Below, piece by piece: positions 56,237-64,000 of a DNA stretch of 64,000 bases. Both the position numbers and the translations under genes were made by a program. The DNA is from an uncultured Ruminococcus sp. GTDB taxonomy: Bacteria > Bacillota > Clostridia > Lachnospirales > Lachnospiraceae. The notes under the pieces were generated by a model. It did no database searches. It was not told the origin of the DNA and worked only from the letters and a program-made list of their open reading frames with translations. The first letter of the stretch is position 1, and each line of letters opens with the position of its first letter. The DNA lies in NCBI GenBank assembly GCA_946494335.1, contig CAMMBV010000002.1:62001-126000 (forward strand), given 5' to 3'.

Positions 56237-57535
56237 TTATTCCTCCGTTTCTGTTGTCTCATCTAATGTATGATAATCCTGCTTCAGCACCTCTTCAAAC
56301 TGCTGTTTCAGCGTTTCCAGCGTAAAAGCTTCCGAAGTCTCCTCATGGATTCCGTGTTCCTTCGCCAGCTCCTGCGTATAATCTTCCAGCGGATACACCG
56401 CATATTCTTCTTTCTGGTGATTATAATGGGTCACAAGGGGCAAAAGCTCTGAATCCGAGATGGATAGCTGTCCGCTTTTTGGATCCTTTGTCACCGTGAT
56501 ATCCGCCATTCCGCCCAGCATGCACTCCGGTTCCTTCTGAGTGGAAATAAAATTGCCCAGCGAGTAATATACCAGCATTTCATTCCCCTGCTCATCCCTC
56601 AGCGTCTCAAAATTCTGAAGAACATGCGGGTGAGAGCAGACAGCGATATCCACCCCCTGGGACAGCAGAAGCTGAAGATAATCCTTCATTTCCTGATTGG
56701 GCTGCGATGCGTACTCTGTCCCGATATGAAGAAAGGCAATCACCATATCTCCTGCCTCTTTTGCTTTCTTTACATCCGCCGATACTCTGTCCATATCCAG
56801 CATATCCAGCATGTAGGAGGGAAAGCTGTCATAATCTTCTCCGTTGATTTGGCAGGTATAATTCAGCATGGCAAAAGTAGCGCCTTTACACTCCACTGTA
56901 GCGATCCGGTCCGCTTCCTCCTGATTTTTATGAATGCCCAGCACTTCAATCTCCGGATGCGTATTTTCCCAATAGGCCAGCGTCTCTTCAATGGCCTGGG
57001 TTCCCTTGTCCATGGCGTGATTGGTCGCATGGAGCACCACATCAAATCCCGTGTCCACAAGGGCATCCCCGATCTCCACGGGAGAGCCGAATTCAGGATA
57101 GGCCGAAACATTTTCATGGCTTTCCACGAATATACACTCCTCATTCACCACCGCTATGTCCGCCGAAGAAACTTTGTCCTTCACATATTGATAAAGATGA
57201 TCGTAATTCCATTCCCCTGACTTTGATTCGCCTGACTGATAGATATGCTCATGAATCAGATTATCTCCCACCGCCAGAAGATGTATGGTGTTTTCTTCTT
57301 CCTGGCGCTTAAGCTGTTCCTCTTCTTCTTTTTTTGCCTGCTCTTTTGCCAGGGCTTGTGCCTCCCGGGCTGCTTCCCGGCTTCTTACACGGGCAGACAC
57401 CCCTGCCGATACGCCTATGACCAGAGCTGCCGCAAAGGCCCAGAAAATGATCAGCTTCTGACGGCGGATCTGTCTCTGTCTCTGCCGCTTCTTCTTTCTT
57501 CTGCGCGCTTCCCTGTCCATCCCCTCATAATCCAT
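56237..57535 (-). CDS. CapA family protein (PGA_cap)
   Basis: 432 aa; basic N-terminus + TM; LLAVGDNLIHEHIY, VVLHATNHAMDKGTQAIEETL, GVDIAVCSHPHVLQNFE, YYSLGNFIS. Confidence 0.93.
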   Translation of the reverse strand: MDYEGMDREARRRKKKRQRQRQIRRQKLIIFWAFAAALVIGVSAGVSARVRSREAAREAQALAKEQAKKEEEEQLKRQEEENTIHLLAVGDNLIHEHIYQSGESKSGEWNYDHLYQYVKDKVSSADIAVVNEECIFVESHENVSAYPEFGSPVEIGDALVDTGFDVVLHATNHAMDKGTQAIEETLAYWENTHPEIEVLGIHKNQEEADRIATVECKGATFAMLNYTCQINGEDYDSFPSYMLDMLDMDRVSADVKKAKEAGDMVIAFLHIGTEYASQPNQEMKDYLQLLLSQGVDIAVCSHPHVLQNFETLRDEQGNEMLVYYSLGNFISTQKEPECMLGGMADITVTKDPKSGQLSISDSELLPLVTHYNHQKEEYAVYPLEDYTQELAKEHGIHEETSEAFTLETLKQQFEEVLKQDYHTLDETTETEE

Positions 57536-57614
57536 ATCTCTATCCTCTGTACTTCTTATGATTGTTTTATTATAGCGAAATTTGTCAATAATTACAAGAC
57601 GGCCCCGGACGAAT

Positions 57615-58901
57615 TCATGCTTCCATTATCAAATCTGACGAAAAAAATGTACCGGCCAGCTTTACCATCTCCTCCAGATCCTTCACCCCAGCCGTCTCGT
57701 AGGACGAGTGCATGGCCAGCTGGGGCAGACCGATATCGGCCGCCGGAACGGAAACCTGTCCGCTGGAAATGTTCCCCAGTGTAGAGCCTCCCGCCATGTC
57801 TGACCGGTTAAAAAACACCTGGCAGTTAATACCGGCCTGTCTACACAACGTCTTCACAAAAGAGGCGGTGGCGCCGTCGGTGCAGTATTTCTGGTTTGCG
57901 CTGTACTTCAGGACGATCCCGCCGTTCAGATACGTCCGATTGCTCACGTCGCTTTTGTCCGGCTGATTGGGATGTACGCTGTGGGCGTTGTCCGCCGATA
58001 TCATAAAGCTGGACGCCAGTTTCCGGTAATACTCCTCCCCGTTCATATGAAGGGAGATCATGATTCTTTCCAGCAGATCCTTCAAAAATGTGGACGCGGC
58101 TCCCTGTCTGGTCTGGCTGCCCACTTCCTCATTGTCAAACACACAGTGGACCATGCTGAAGCGGTCATTGGAACTGTTCTGAAATCCTTTCATGGAAGCA
58201 AAGGCACATGCCTGATCGTCCAGCCGGCTGCTGGAATAAAATTCCCGGTCCGCTCCCCAGATACTGCCTTTCATCCGGTTATACAAAAACAGATCGAATC
58301 CCAGTATCTGCTCCGGAGATACACCTGCGCTTTTCGCCGCAATTTCCTTCCAGCGACCTTTTTCTCCGCCTCCGATCAGGGGCATCATATCTGTCTGGGC
58401 ATTATAGGCATACCCGTCGTTGGCCTTTCTGTTCATATGAATGGCGAGACTGGGAATAAGCGCCAGATCCCGATCCACATCGACCAGACGGGAGACAATG
58501 TGCTCCCCTTCCTGTACCAGCACGCGGCCAGCCACCGAGAGCGGCCGGTCAAACCAGGTTCCCATCAGCATGCCGCCGTATTTCTCCACGTTCAGCCTTA
58601 CAAAATGCTTTTCCAGTTCCATCTCCGGATTTTCCTTAATCCGGAAGGTGGGAGAGTCACTGTGACTGGCCAGAATCCGAAAGCCTTCCATCTCCTTTTG
58701 GGGTACGGTAAACGCCGCCAGCGAAGAGCCGTTTCGCAGGGTAAAATATTTTCCTCCGGCTTTTAAATTCCAGGCATCCCTTTCATTAAGTCTCTGAAAT
58801 CCGGATTTTTCCAGAATTTCCGCCATATTGGCTGCCACATGAAAACAGCTGGGACTTTTTTCTATAAAATTCAACAGTTCTTTTACCAGTTCTATACTCA
58901 T
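57615..58901 (-). CDS. M18 family aminopeptidase
   Basis: ILASHSDSPTFRIK, SSRLDDQACAFASM, FDNEEVGSQTRQGAAS, MISADNAHSVHPN; start MSIELVKELLNFIEKSPSCFH. Confidence 0.95.
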   Translation of the reverse strand: MSIELVKELLNFIEKSPSCFHVAANMAEILEKSGFQRLNERDAWNLKAGGKYFTLRNGSSLAAFTVPQKEMEGFRILASHSDSPTFRIKENPEMELEKHFVRLNVEKYGGMLMGTWFDRPLSVAGRVLVQEGEHIVSRLVDVDRDLALIPSLAIHMNRKANDGYAYNAQTDMMPLIGGGEKGRWKEIAAKSAGVSPEQILGFDLFLYNRMKGSIWGADREFYSSSRLDDQACAFASMKGFQNSSNDRFSMVHCVFDNEEVGSQTRQGAASTFLKDLLERIMISLHMNGEEYYRKLASSFMISADNAHSVHPNQPDKSDVSNRTYLNGGIVLKYSANQKYCTDGATASFVKTLCRQAGINCQVFFNRSDMAGGSTLGNISSGQVSVPAADIGLPQLAMHSSYETAGVKDLEEMVKLAGTFFSSDLIMEA

Positions 58902-58981
58902 AATTTTCGCCTCCTGCATGATACGAATGAAACTTCCCGCAAATTCATATACATAAATAAATTCAATGATTCCGGTATCCC

Positions 58982-59770
58982 ATGAAAAATATCATCAACC
59001 TGTCTCTTTTATTTGCCGCCGCATTTCTCGCCGGCGGACTCTTTGCTTTTTTCTTTTCTCCGTCCTATGAGACCCTTCCCGCTTCCGCTGACGGAAACTG
59101 GGGCTTAAGCTTTCCGGAGGAAGGCGAAGCGCCTTCGGGAAATGCAACCTCCGACCAGCTGAAAGAATATAATGCCTGTTATATGGACGATACCGAAAAA
59201 AAAGTAATCTACCTCACTTTTGATGCCGGCTATGAAAACGGCAATACTCCCGCCATACTGGACGCTCTGAAAAAGCATAACGTGCCGGCCACATTTTTTG
59301 TGGTGGGCAATTACCTGACTTCCTGTCCTGATCTGGTAAAAAGGATGGCGGCAGAGGGGCATATCGTAGGGAACCATACATACCACCACCCAGATATGTC
59401 CGAGATTTCCACCATGGAAGATTTCTCCAGAGAACTTCAGGGTGTGGAAGATCTGTATGAGGAGACTGTGGGTGAACCCATGACAAAATATTACCGTCCT
59501 CCCCAGGGTAAATACAGTGAGGCAAATCTGAAGATGGCCAGAGAACTGGGTTACAAAACCTTTTTCTGGAGCCTGGCCTATGTGGACTGGTATGAGGAAG
59601 ATCAGCCCACCAAAGAAGAAGCCTTTGACAAACTGCTGAACCGCATTCATCCCGGCGCCATCGTCCTCCTTCACAGCACCTCCCGGACTAACGCTGAAAT
59701 CCTTGATGAACTTTTGACAAAATGGGAAGAAATGGGATACACCTTCGGCTCCCTGGATGAGATCTCTTAA
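58982..59770 (+). CDS. pdaA: Polysaccharide deacetylase (PdaA-like)
   Basis: 262 aa; YLTFDAGYENGNTPAILDALKKHNVPATFFVVGNYL, VGNHTYHHPDMSEIS, YYRPPQGKYSE, HPGAIVLLHSTS. Confidence 0.92.
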   Translation: MKNIINLSLLFAAAFLAGGLFAFFFSPSYETLPASADGNWGLSFPEEGEAPSGNATSDQLKEYNACYMDDTEKKVIYLTFDAGYENGNTPAILDALKKHNVPATFFVVGNYLTSCPDLVKRMAAEGHIVGNHTYHHPDMSEISTMEDFSRELQGVEDLYEETVGEPMTKYYRPPQGKYSEANLKMARELGYKTFFWSLAYVDWYEEDQPTKEEAFDKLLNRIHPGAIVLLHSTSRTNAEILDELLTKWEEMGYTFGSLDEIS

Positions 59771-59772
59771 AA

Positions 59773-59800
59773 GGGGCCGCTGTTTTTCAACAGCCGCCCC
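59773..59800. terminator. Bidirectional terminator
   Basis: GGGGCcGCTGTT tttc AACAGCcGCCCC. Confidence 0.85.
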
Positions 59801-59808
59801 AAAGTTTC

Positions 59809-60678
59809 CTAACGGTATTTCCCCAGGAAGAAAAGCGCCATCGTTCCCGGACCGGAATGAGCGCCTATGGTCGCTCCCACCGGATTGATCAGGATATCTT
59901 CGATTCCGAAGCGTTCCCTCACCAGCCTGGCCACAAACTGTGCATCCTCCAGACAGTCTCCATGACTGATAAATACCCGGTCATTATTCTCACTGCAGTC
60001 TGCAAGCCGCTCCTCCATCATATCCACCAGTTTGATCAGAGATCTCTTTCTGCCCCGGACTTTTCCCACCGCAATCAGATGGCCCTCGTCATCTACATGA
60101 AGCACCGGTTTGATATTGATCATCGTCCCCAGCACAGCCGTCATCTTGGAAACACGGCCTCCCCTGTGGAGATGAAACAGATCGTCCACCGTAAACACAT
60201 GACAAAGATTCAGCTTCTTCTCTTCCAGCCATCCGGCAATCTCTTCCATGGTTTTGCCTTCGCTTTTCATCCTGACCGCCTTGTCCACGTAAAGGCCCTG
60301 TCCCAGAGACGCGCACAAAGAATCGATCACTCTCACAGTCCCATCCGGATACTCCTCCTTCAGTTCATCCGCCGCCAGTCTGCAGCTGTTGTACGTACCG
60401 CTTAACCCGGAAGAAAAAGCAATGTGGAGAACGTCGTATCCTTTTTCCAGCCAGGGTCTCCACAGCTCCTTTGCTTCTTCCGCATTTACCTGAGAAGTGG
60501 TCGGCATGGATCCTTCGCGCATACGCCGGTAAAACTCCCCGCTGGAAAGCTGGTTCTCCCTGTGGTATGTGACCCCATCCATGGTATACGTCAAAAACAT
60601 ATACGGAATCTGATTCTCTTCATAATAGGATGAGGGCAGATCCGCCATATTGTCTGTCGTTATCACAAATTCTTTCAT
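59809..60678 (-). CDS. DegV family fatty-acid-binding protein
   Basis: 289 aa; FVITTDNMADLPSSYYEE, FSSGLSGTYNSCRLAADEL, GATIGAHSGPGTMALFFLG. Confidence 0.94.
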   Translation of the reverse strand: MKEFVITTDNMADLPSSYYEENQIPYMFLTYTMDGVTYHRENQLSSGEFYRRMREGSMPTTSQVNAEEAKELWRPWLEKGYDVLHIAFSSGLSGTYNSCRLAADELKEEYPDGTVRVIDSLCASLGQGLYVDKAVRMKSEGKTMEEIAGWLEEKKLNLCHVFTVDDLFHLHRGGRVSKMTAVLGTMINIKPVLHVDDEGHLIAVGKVRGRKRSLIKLVDMMEERLADCSENNDRVFISHGDCLEDAQFVARLVRERFGIEDILINPVGATIGAHSGPGTMALFFLGKYR

Positions 60679-60729
60679 CGCTTTCTCCCTTATATTTTTT
60701 GTTTATCATATCATTTTTCATACACAAAT

Positions 60730-61911
60730 TCAATTCCCATCCCGCAGGATCTCCAGCGCTTTTGCCAGCTGAAGATCTTCTCCGGCATCCTCCGGCTGCT
60801 CTACTGTAATATCCGGCAAAATCCCTTTCCCATGAATATTTTCTCCGCCTGGCGTGTAATAACTGGAAATGGTCAGTTTGATCACGCTTCCGTCGTCAAG
60901 GCCGAAAGTCTTCTGTACGATTCCTTTGCCGTAGGTAGTGGTTCCCACCAGTGTCCCCACTTTGTGATCCTGCACCGCACCGGCAAAAATCTCCGCGGCA
61001 CTGGCGCTGTTTTCATTTACCAGCACCGCCAGCGGCACTTCAATAGGTGTTTTGCCCTCTGAAAAGTATTCCTCTTTATCTCCATTTTTATTTTCCGTAT
61101 AAACCAGCAGACCTTCCGGCATAAAACAGTTCAGCGTATCGCAGACAGCCGTCAGAAGTCCTCCCGGATTATCCCGCAGATCTACAATCAGCCTTTCCAT
61201 ATCCTGATCCTGAAGACTTTCATATGCTTCCTGAAACTGCTCCGCTGTCATCGCAGTGAACTGATTTATGGCGATATACCCCGTTCTGTTTTCCTTCATC
61301 TCACTGCTTACGGAAGGAATTTCCACATCGGCTTTCGTCACCTTCATCTCAATATACTGCCCCTGACTCTCTCTGTAGACAGTCAGGGATATGGCGGATT
61401 CACTTTCCTGTATCATCCCGGAAGCCTCTGAAAGCTCCATTCCTTCAGTGGACTGTCCATTGATCTTGCTGATAATATCTCCCTGCTGTATCCCCGCTTT
61501 GCTGGCAGGACCTCCCTCATAGCAGTAAGCCACCGTGACCGCTTTCGTTTCCGCATCCTGTATCAGAACCACTCCGATCCCCTCATAGTGACCTTCATTG
61601 CTCTCGCTTACCGACTCATACTCCTCCCTTGTATAATAACAGGAGTAAGGATCATCCAATCCCTCTAAAAGACCGGCATACATACTTTCCGCCAGATCCG
61701 AATCTTCTTTTTCAAACAGATACTGATCATCTATAATATCGCATATCTCTTCTATTTTCTGCTCTGACGCAGCGCTGCCCGGAACAGATTTTCCGGTGGC
61801 GCCGGCCACAAATCCGGAAACGAGACGATATCCGAATATAACGGCCAGCGCTGCAAAAATCCCGGCTGCAAAACATATAATACTTTTCCTCTTATAATCT
61901 GACATAATCAC
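60730..61911 (-). CDS. S41 family C-terminal processing peptidase with PDZ domain
   Basis: 393 aa; GIGVVLIQDAETKAV PDZ, LIVDLRDNPGGLLTAV, VLVNENSASAAEIFAGAVQDHKVGTLVGTTTYGKGIVQ. Confidence 0.94.
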   Translation of the reverse strand: MIMSDYKRKSIICFAAGIFAALAVIFGYRLVSGFVAGATGKSVPGSAASEQKIEEICDIIDDQYLFEKEDSDLAESMYAGLLEGLDDPYSCYYTREEYESVSESNEGHYEGIGVVLIQDAETKAVTVAYCYEGGPASKAGIQQGDIISKINGQSTEGMELSEASGMIQESESAISLTVYRESQGQYIEMKVTKADVEIPSVSSEMKENRTGYIAINQFTAMTAEQFQEAYESLQDQDMERLIVDLRDNPGGLLTAVCDTLNCFMPEGLLVYTENKNGDKEEYFSEGKTPIEVPLAVLVNENSASAAEIFAGAVQDHKVGTLVGTTTYGKGIVQKTFGLDDGSVIKLTISSYYTPGGENIHGKGILPDITVEQPEDAGEDLQLAKALEILRDGN

Positions 61912-61922
61912 TCCAAAAATGC

Positions 61923-61959
61923 GAGAGCTTCAAAAGATGTCCTATCTTTTGAAGCTCTC
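61923..61959. terminator. Perfect 16-bp-stem hairpin between ftsX and S41 protease
   Basis: GAGAGCTTCAAAAGAT gtcct ATCTTTTGAAGCTCTC. Confidence 0.85.
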
Positions 61960-61991
61960 TTCTCATATTATTGTATGATTTCTCTGCTGCT

Positions 61992-62909
61992 TTATACTTT
62001 TAAATGTTTACGAATGGTGATGGCGCTGCCGATAAATCCGATACCCATTCCCAGAATCAGTCCGGCCGGTATCAGTACCTCAAATACCTGTCTCGCTGCC
62101 AGGAAAGACACAATATCGCTGAGTATATTGAACTTTTCCAGAATATAGGTTACCGCTCTGTTGTACATAAAATACAGGATAACCAGAGGAATCGCCGCAC
62201 CAAGCAGCCCGATCAGCAGACCTTCAATGATAAAAGGAGCCCTTACAAAACCGTTGGTCGCTCCAATCAGCTTCATAATTCCGATCTCTTCTTTGCGCAC
62301 CGCAATACCAACAGAAATCGTATTACTGATCAAAAAGACAGCCACTGCAAACAGAATAATGATAACGGCCAGGGATATGGTTCCCAGCAGCTTGTTGAAG
62401 GTGGTAAGCGTATTGACCGCTCCCTCAGAATGGTTTACATTGCTTACGCCGTCCAGCCCTTCTATGTACTGTGCAACCTCTTCCTGATTTTCAATCCTGT
62501 CTACGGTCACCTCATAATTCGCCTTATTACTCAGCGGGTTATCATCCTGAAATCCTTCCGCCGCATCCTCGGCGCCTTTAAAATACTCTTTCTGAAATTC
62601 CTCCCAGGCTTCCTGGGCGGAAACATAGCGGACATCCGTCACGCCGTTCAGCGCTTTGATCTGTTCTCCCACCGAATCAATGGCAGCCTGATCCACGCCT
62701 TCTTCAAAGAAGACCGTCATAGTGACGCCTTCCTCCACATTCTTTACGATGTAATTAAAATTGATAACGATGGAGAACACCAGTCCAAACAAGAACACAC
62801 AGGCGGCGATGGTGGCGATGGACGCCAGTGAGAAAATAATATTTCTCCCGATATTCACCACGCCCTGTTTTGCATTATAGCCAATCGTACTAATTCGCAT
62901 GATATTCAC
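61992..62909 (-). CDS. ftsX: Cell division permease FtsX
   Basis: 305 aa; 4-TM FtsX topology; TMTVFFEEGVDQAAIDSVGEQIKALNGVTDVRYVSAQEAWEEFQ; EEIGIMKLIGATNGFVRAPFIIEGLLIGLLGA. Confidence 0.95.
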   Translation of the reverse strand: MNIMRISTIGYNAKQGVVNIGRNIIFSLASIATIAACVFLFGLVFSIVINFNYIVKNVEEGVTMTVFFEEGVDQAAIDSVGEQIKALNGVTDVRYVSAQEAWEEFQKEYFKGAEDAAEGFQDDNPLSNKANYEVTVDRIENQEEVAQYIEGLDGVSNVNHSEGAVNTLTTFNKLLGTISLAVIIILFAVAVFLISNTISVGIAVRKEEIGIMKLIGATNGFVRAPFIIEGLLIGLLGAAIPLVILYFMYNRAVTYILEKFNILSDIVSFLAARQVFEVLIPAGLILGMGIGFIGSAITIRKHLKV

Positions 62910-63573
62910 CTTCTTGTTCGTCGCTTACAATGACGCCTTTCTTCATGGCAATAACCCTCTTTTTGAAGGCATTGACTATTTCACGGTTATGAGTAACGAC
63001 AAGAACGGTGGTTCCCCGCTCGTTGATCTCTTCCAGAAGCTTCATAATCTCAAATGAAGTTTTGGGATCCAGATTTCCGGTAGGCTCATCGGCAAGAAGA
63101 ATATCCGGCCGGTTCACCAGCGCTCTCGCCAGCGCCACTCTCTGCTGCTCCCCTCCTGAAAGTTCCCTGGGATAGGATTTATATTTTTCCGCCAGACCCA
63201 CCAGAGTCAGTACCTCCGGTACACGTTTTTTGATTACACGGTTGGGCCGTTCGATGACACGCTGGGCAAAGGCCACGTTTTCATATACGCTGCGGTCCTT
63301 TAAAAGGCGGAAATCCTGAAATACAACACCGACTCCACGGCGGTATTTCGGAATTTTTCTGCGTTTCAGTTTATTCAGTACCTGACCATTTACTTCAATG
63401 GTTCCTTCCGTGGGTTCCAGCTCCTTCAACAGAAGCTTGATCAGAGTGGATTTCCCGGATCCACTGTTTCCCACCACGAAAACAAATTCCCCCTTATCAA
63501 TCTGCAAATCCATATGGTCAATGGCCGGCTGGCCCTTGCCGTAAGATTTGCTTACGTTTCTTAACGTAATCAT
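62890..63573 (-). CDS. ftsE: Cell division ATP-binding protein FtsE
   Basis: 227 aa; MITLRNVSKSYGKGQPAIDHMDLQIDKGEFVFVVGNSGSGKSTLIKLLLKELEPTEG. Confidence 0.96.
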   Translation of the reverse strand: MITLRNVSKSYGKGQPAIDHMDLQIDKGEFVFVVGNSGSGKSTLIKLLLKELEPTEGTIEVNGQVLNKLKRRKIPKYRRGVGVVFQDFRLLKDRSVYENVAFAQRVIERPNRVIKKRVPEVLTLVGLAEKYKSYPRELSGGEQQRVALARALVNRPDILLADEPTGNLDPKTSFEIMKLLEEINERGTTVLVVTHNREIVNAFKKRVIAMKKGVIVSDEQEGEYHAN

Positions 63574-63610
63574 AAGCTCCTCCTGCTATAGCGTGCACAA
63601 AACACGTACA

Positions 63611-64000
63611 CTAATAGTCCAAAGTTTCCATATACTGCATATATCGTACGACCATCAGCGCAATCTTAAAGGTAATGGCGTCTTCAAAGACACGCAGATC
63701 CAGGCCTGTACTTTTTTGAAGCTTGTCCAGACGGTAAACCAGGGTATTTCTGTGGATATAAAGCTGTCTGGAAGTCTCGGAAACATTCAGGCTGTTTTCA
63801 AAAAATTTATTGATAGTCACCAGCGTCTCTTCATCAAAATCATCCGGCGACTTATCGGCAAAAATTTCTTTGATAAACATTTTGCAAAGCGGAATCGGCA
63901 GCTGATAAATAAGACGTCCGATTCCCAGAGCGCTGTATGCGAACACATCTCTGTCGCTGAAGAAAATTTTTCCCACGTCCAGCGCGGTACGCGCTTCTTT
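63611..64000 (-). CDS. PucR/CdaR-type helix-turn-helix protein, partial (N-terminus beyond window)
   Basis: Frame open to window edge (KEARTALDVGKIFFSDRD...); C-terminal FFENSLNVSETSRQLYIHRNTLVYRLDKLQKSTGLDLRVFEDAITFKIALMVVRYM. Confidence 0.88.
   Translation of the reverse strand, partial: KEARTALDVGKIFFSDRDVFAYSALGIGRLIYQLPIPLCKMFIKEIFADKSPDDFDEETLVTINKFFENSLNVSETSRQLYIHRNTLVYRLDKLQKSTGLDLRVFEDAITFKIALMVVRYMQYMETLDY

Noticed and set aside
57972-58766. 264-aa plus-strand ORF
   Set aside because: Antisense to the M18 aminopeptidase; no motifs.
62004-62831. 275-aa plus-strand ORF
   Set aside because: Antisense to ftsX; composition typical of reverse-strand translation.
1-64000. CRISPR arrays, tRNA or rRNA genes
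   Set aside because: No regularly spaced repeats, cloverleaf-like GGTTCRA segments or conserved rRNA tracts were noticed; tRNAscan-SE and Infernal would be needed to be certain.

Overview
This 64 kb window looks like the chromosome of a Gram-positive, low-to-mid GC Clostridia/Lachnospiraceae-type bacterium. I saw no rRNA, tRNA or CRISPR array by eye. Conserved chromosomal modules include an AgcS alanine symporter, a two-component/ABC export locus, an Opp-type peptide transporter, a sucrose PTS/invertase/AraC locus, pcrA, rlmCD, an M18 aminopeptidase, pdaA, degV, an S41 protease, ftsEX and PucR-type regulators. Between them lie short, often AT-rich islets full of gene debris. These hold a complete class D beta-lactamase-like lipoprotein, a catalytically degenerate Tn554/phage-type recombinase with a TnpC-like coiled-coil partner, a Schlafen/AlbA_2 protein, a KilA-N gene beside DUF4062 and RhuM fragments, and IS21 and toxin-antitoxin fragments. 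Several genes seem to have lost their middles while keeping both ends (two aldo/keto reductases, a DUF5655 gene, an old-yellow-enzyme gene). One 206-aa ORF is a mosaic of flavin reductase, TetR and aldo/keto reductase pieces. Two nearly identical MerR-type 19-bp-spacer promoters lie about 41 kb apart; one is beside its likely MerR gene and the other drives a gutted aldo/keto reductase. All family calls come from reading motifs in the translations; no database search was run.
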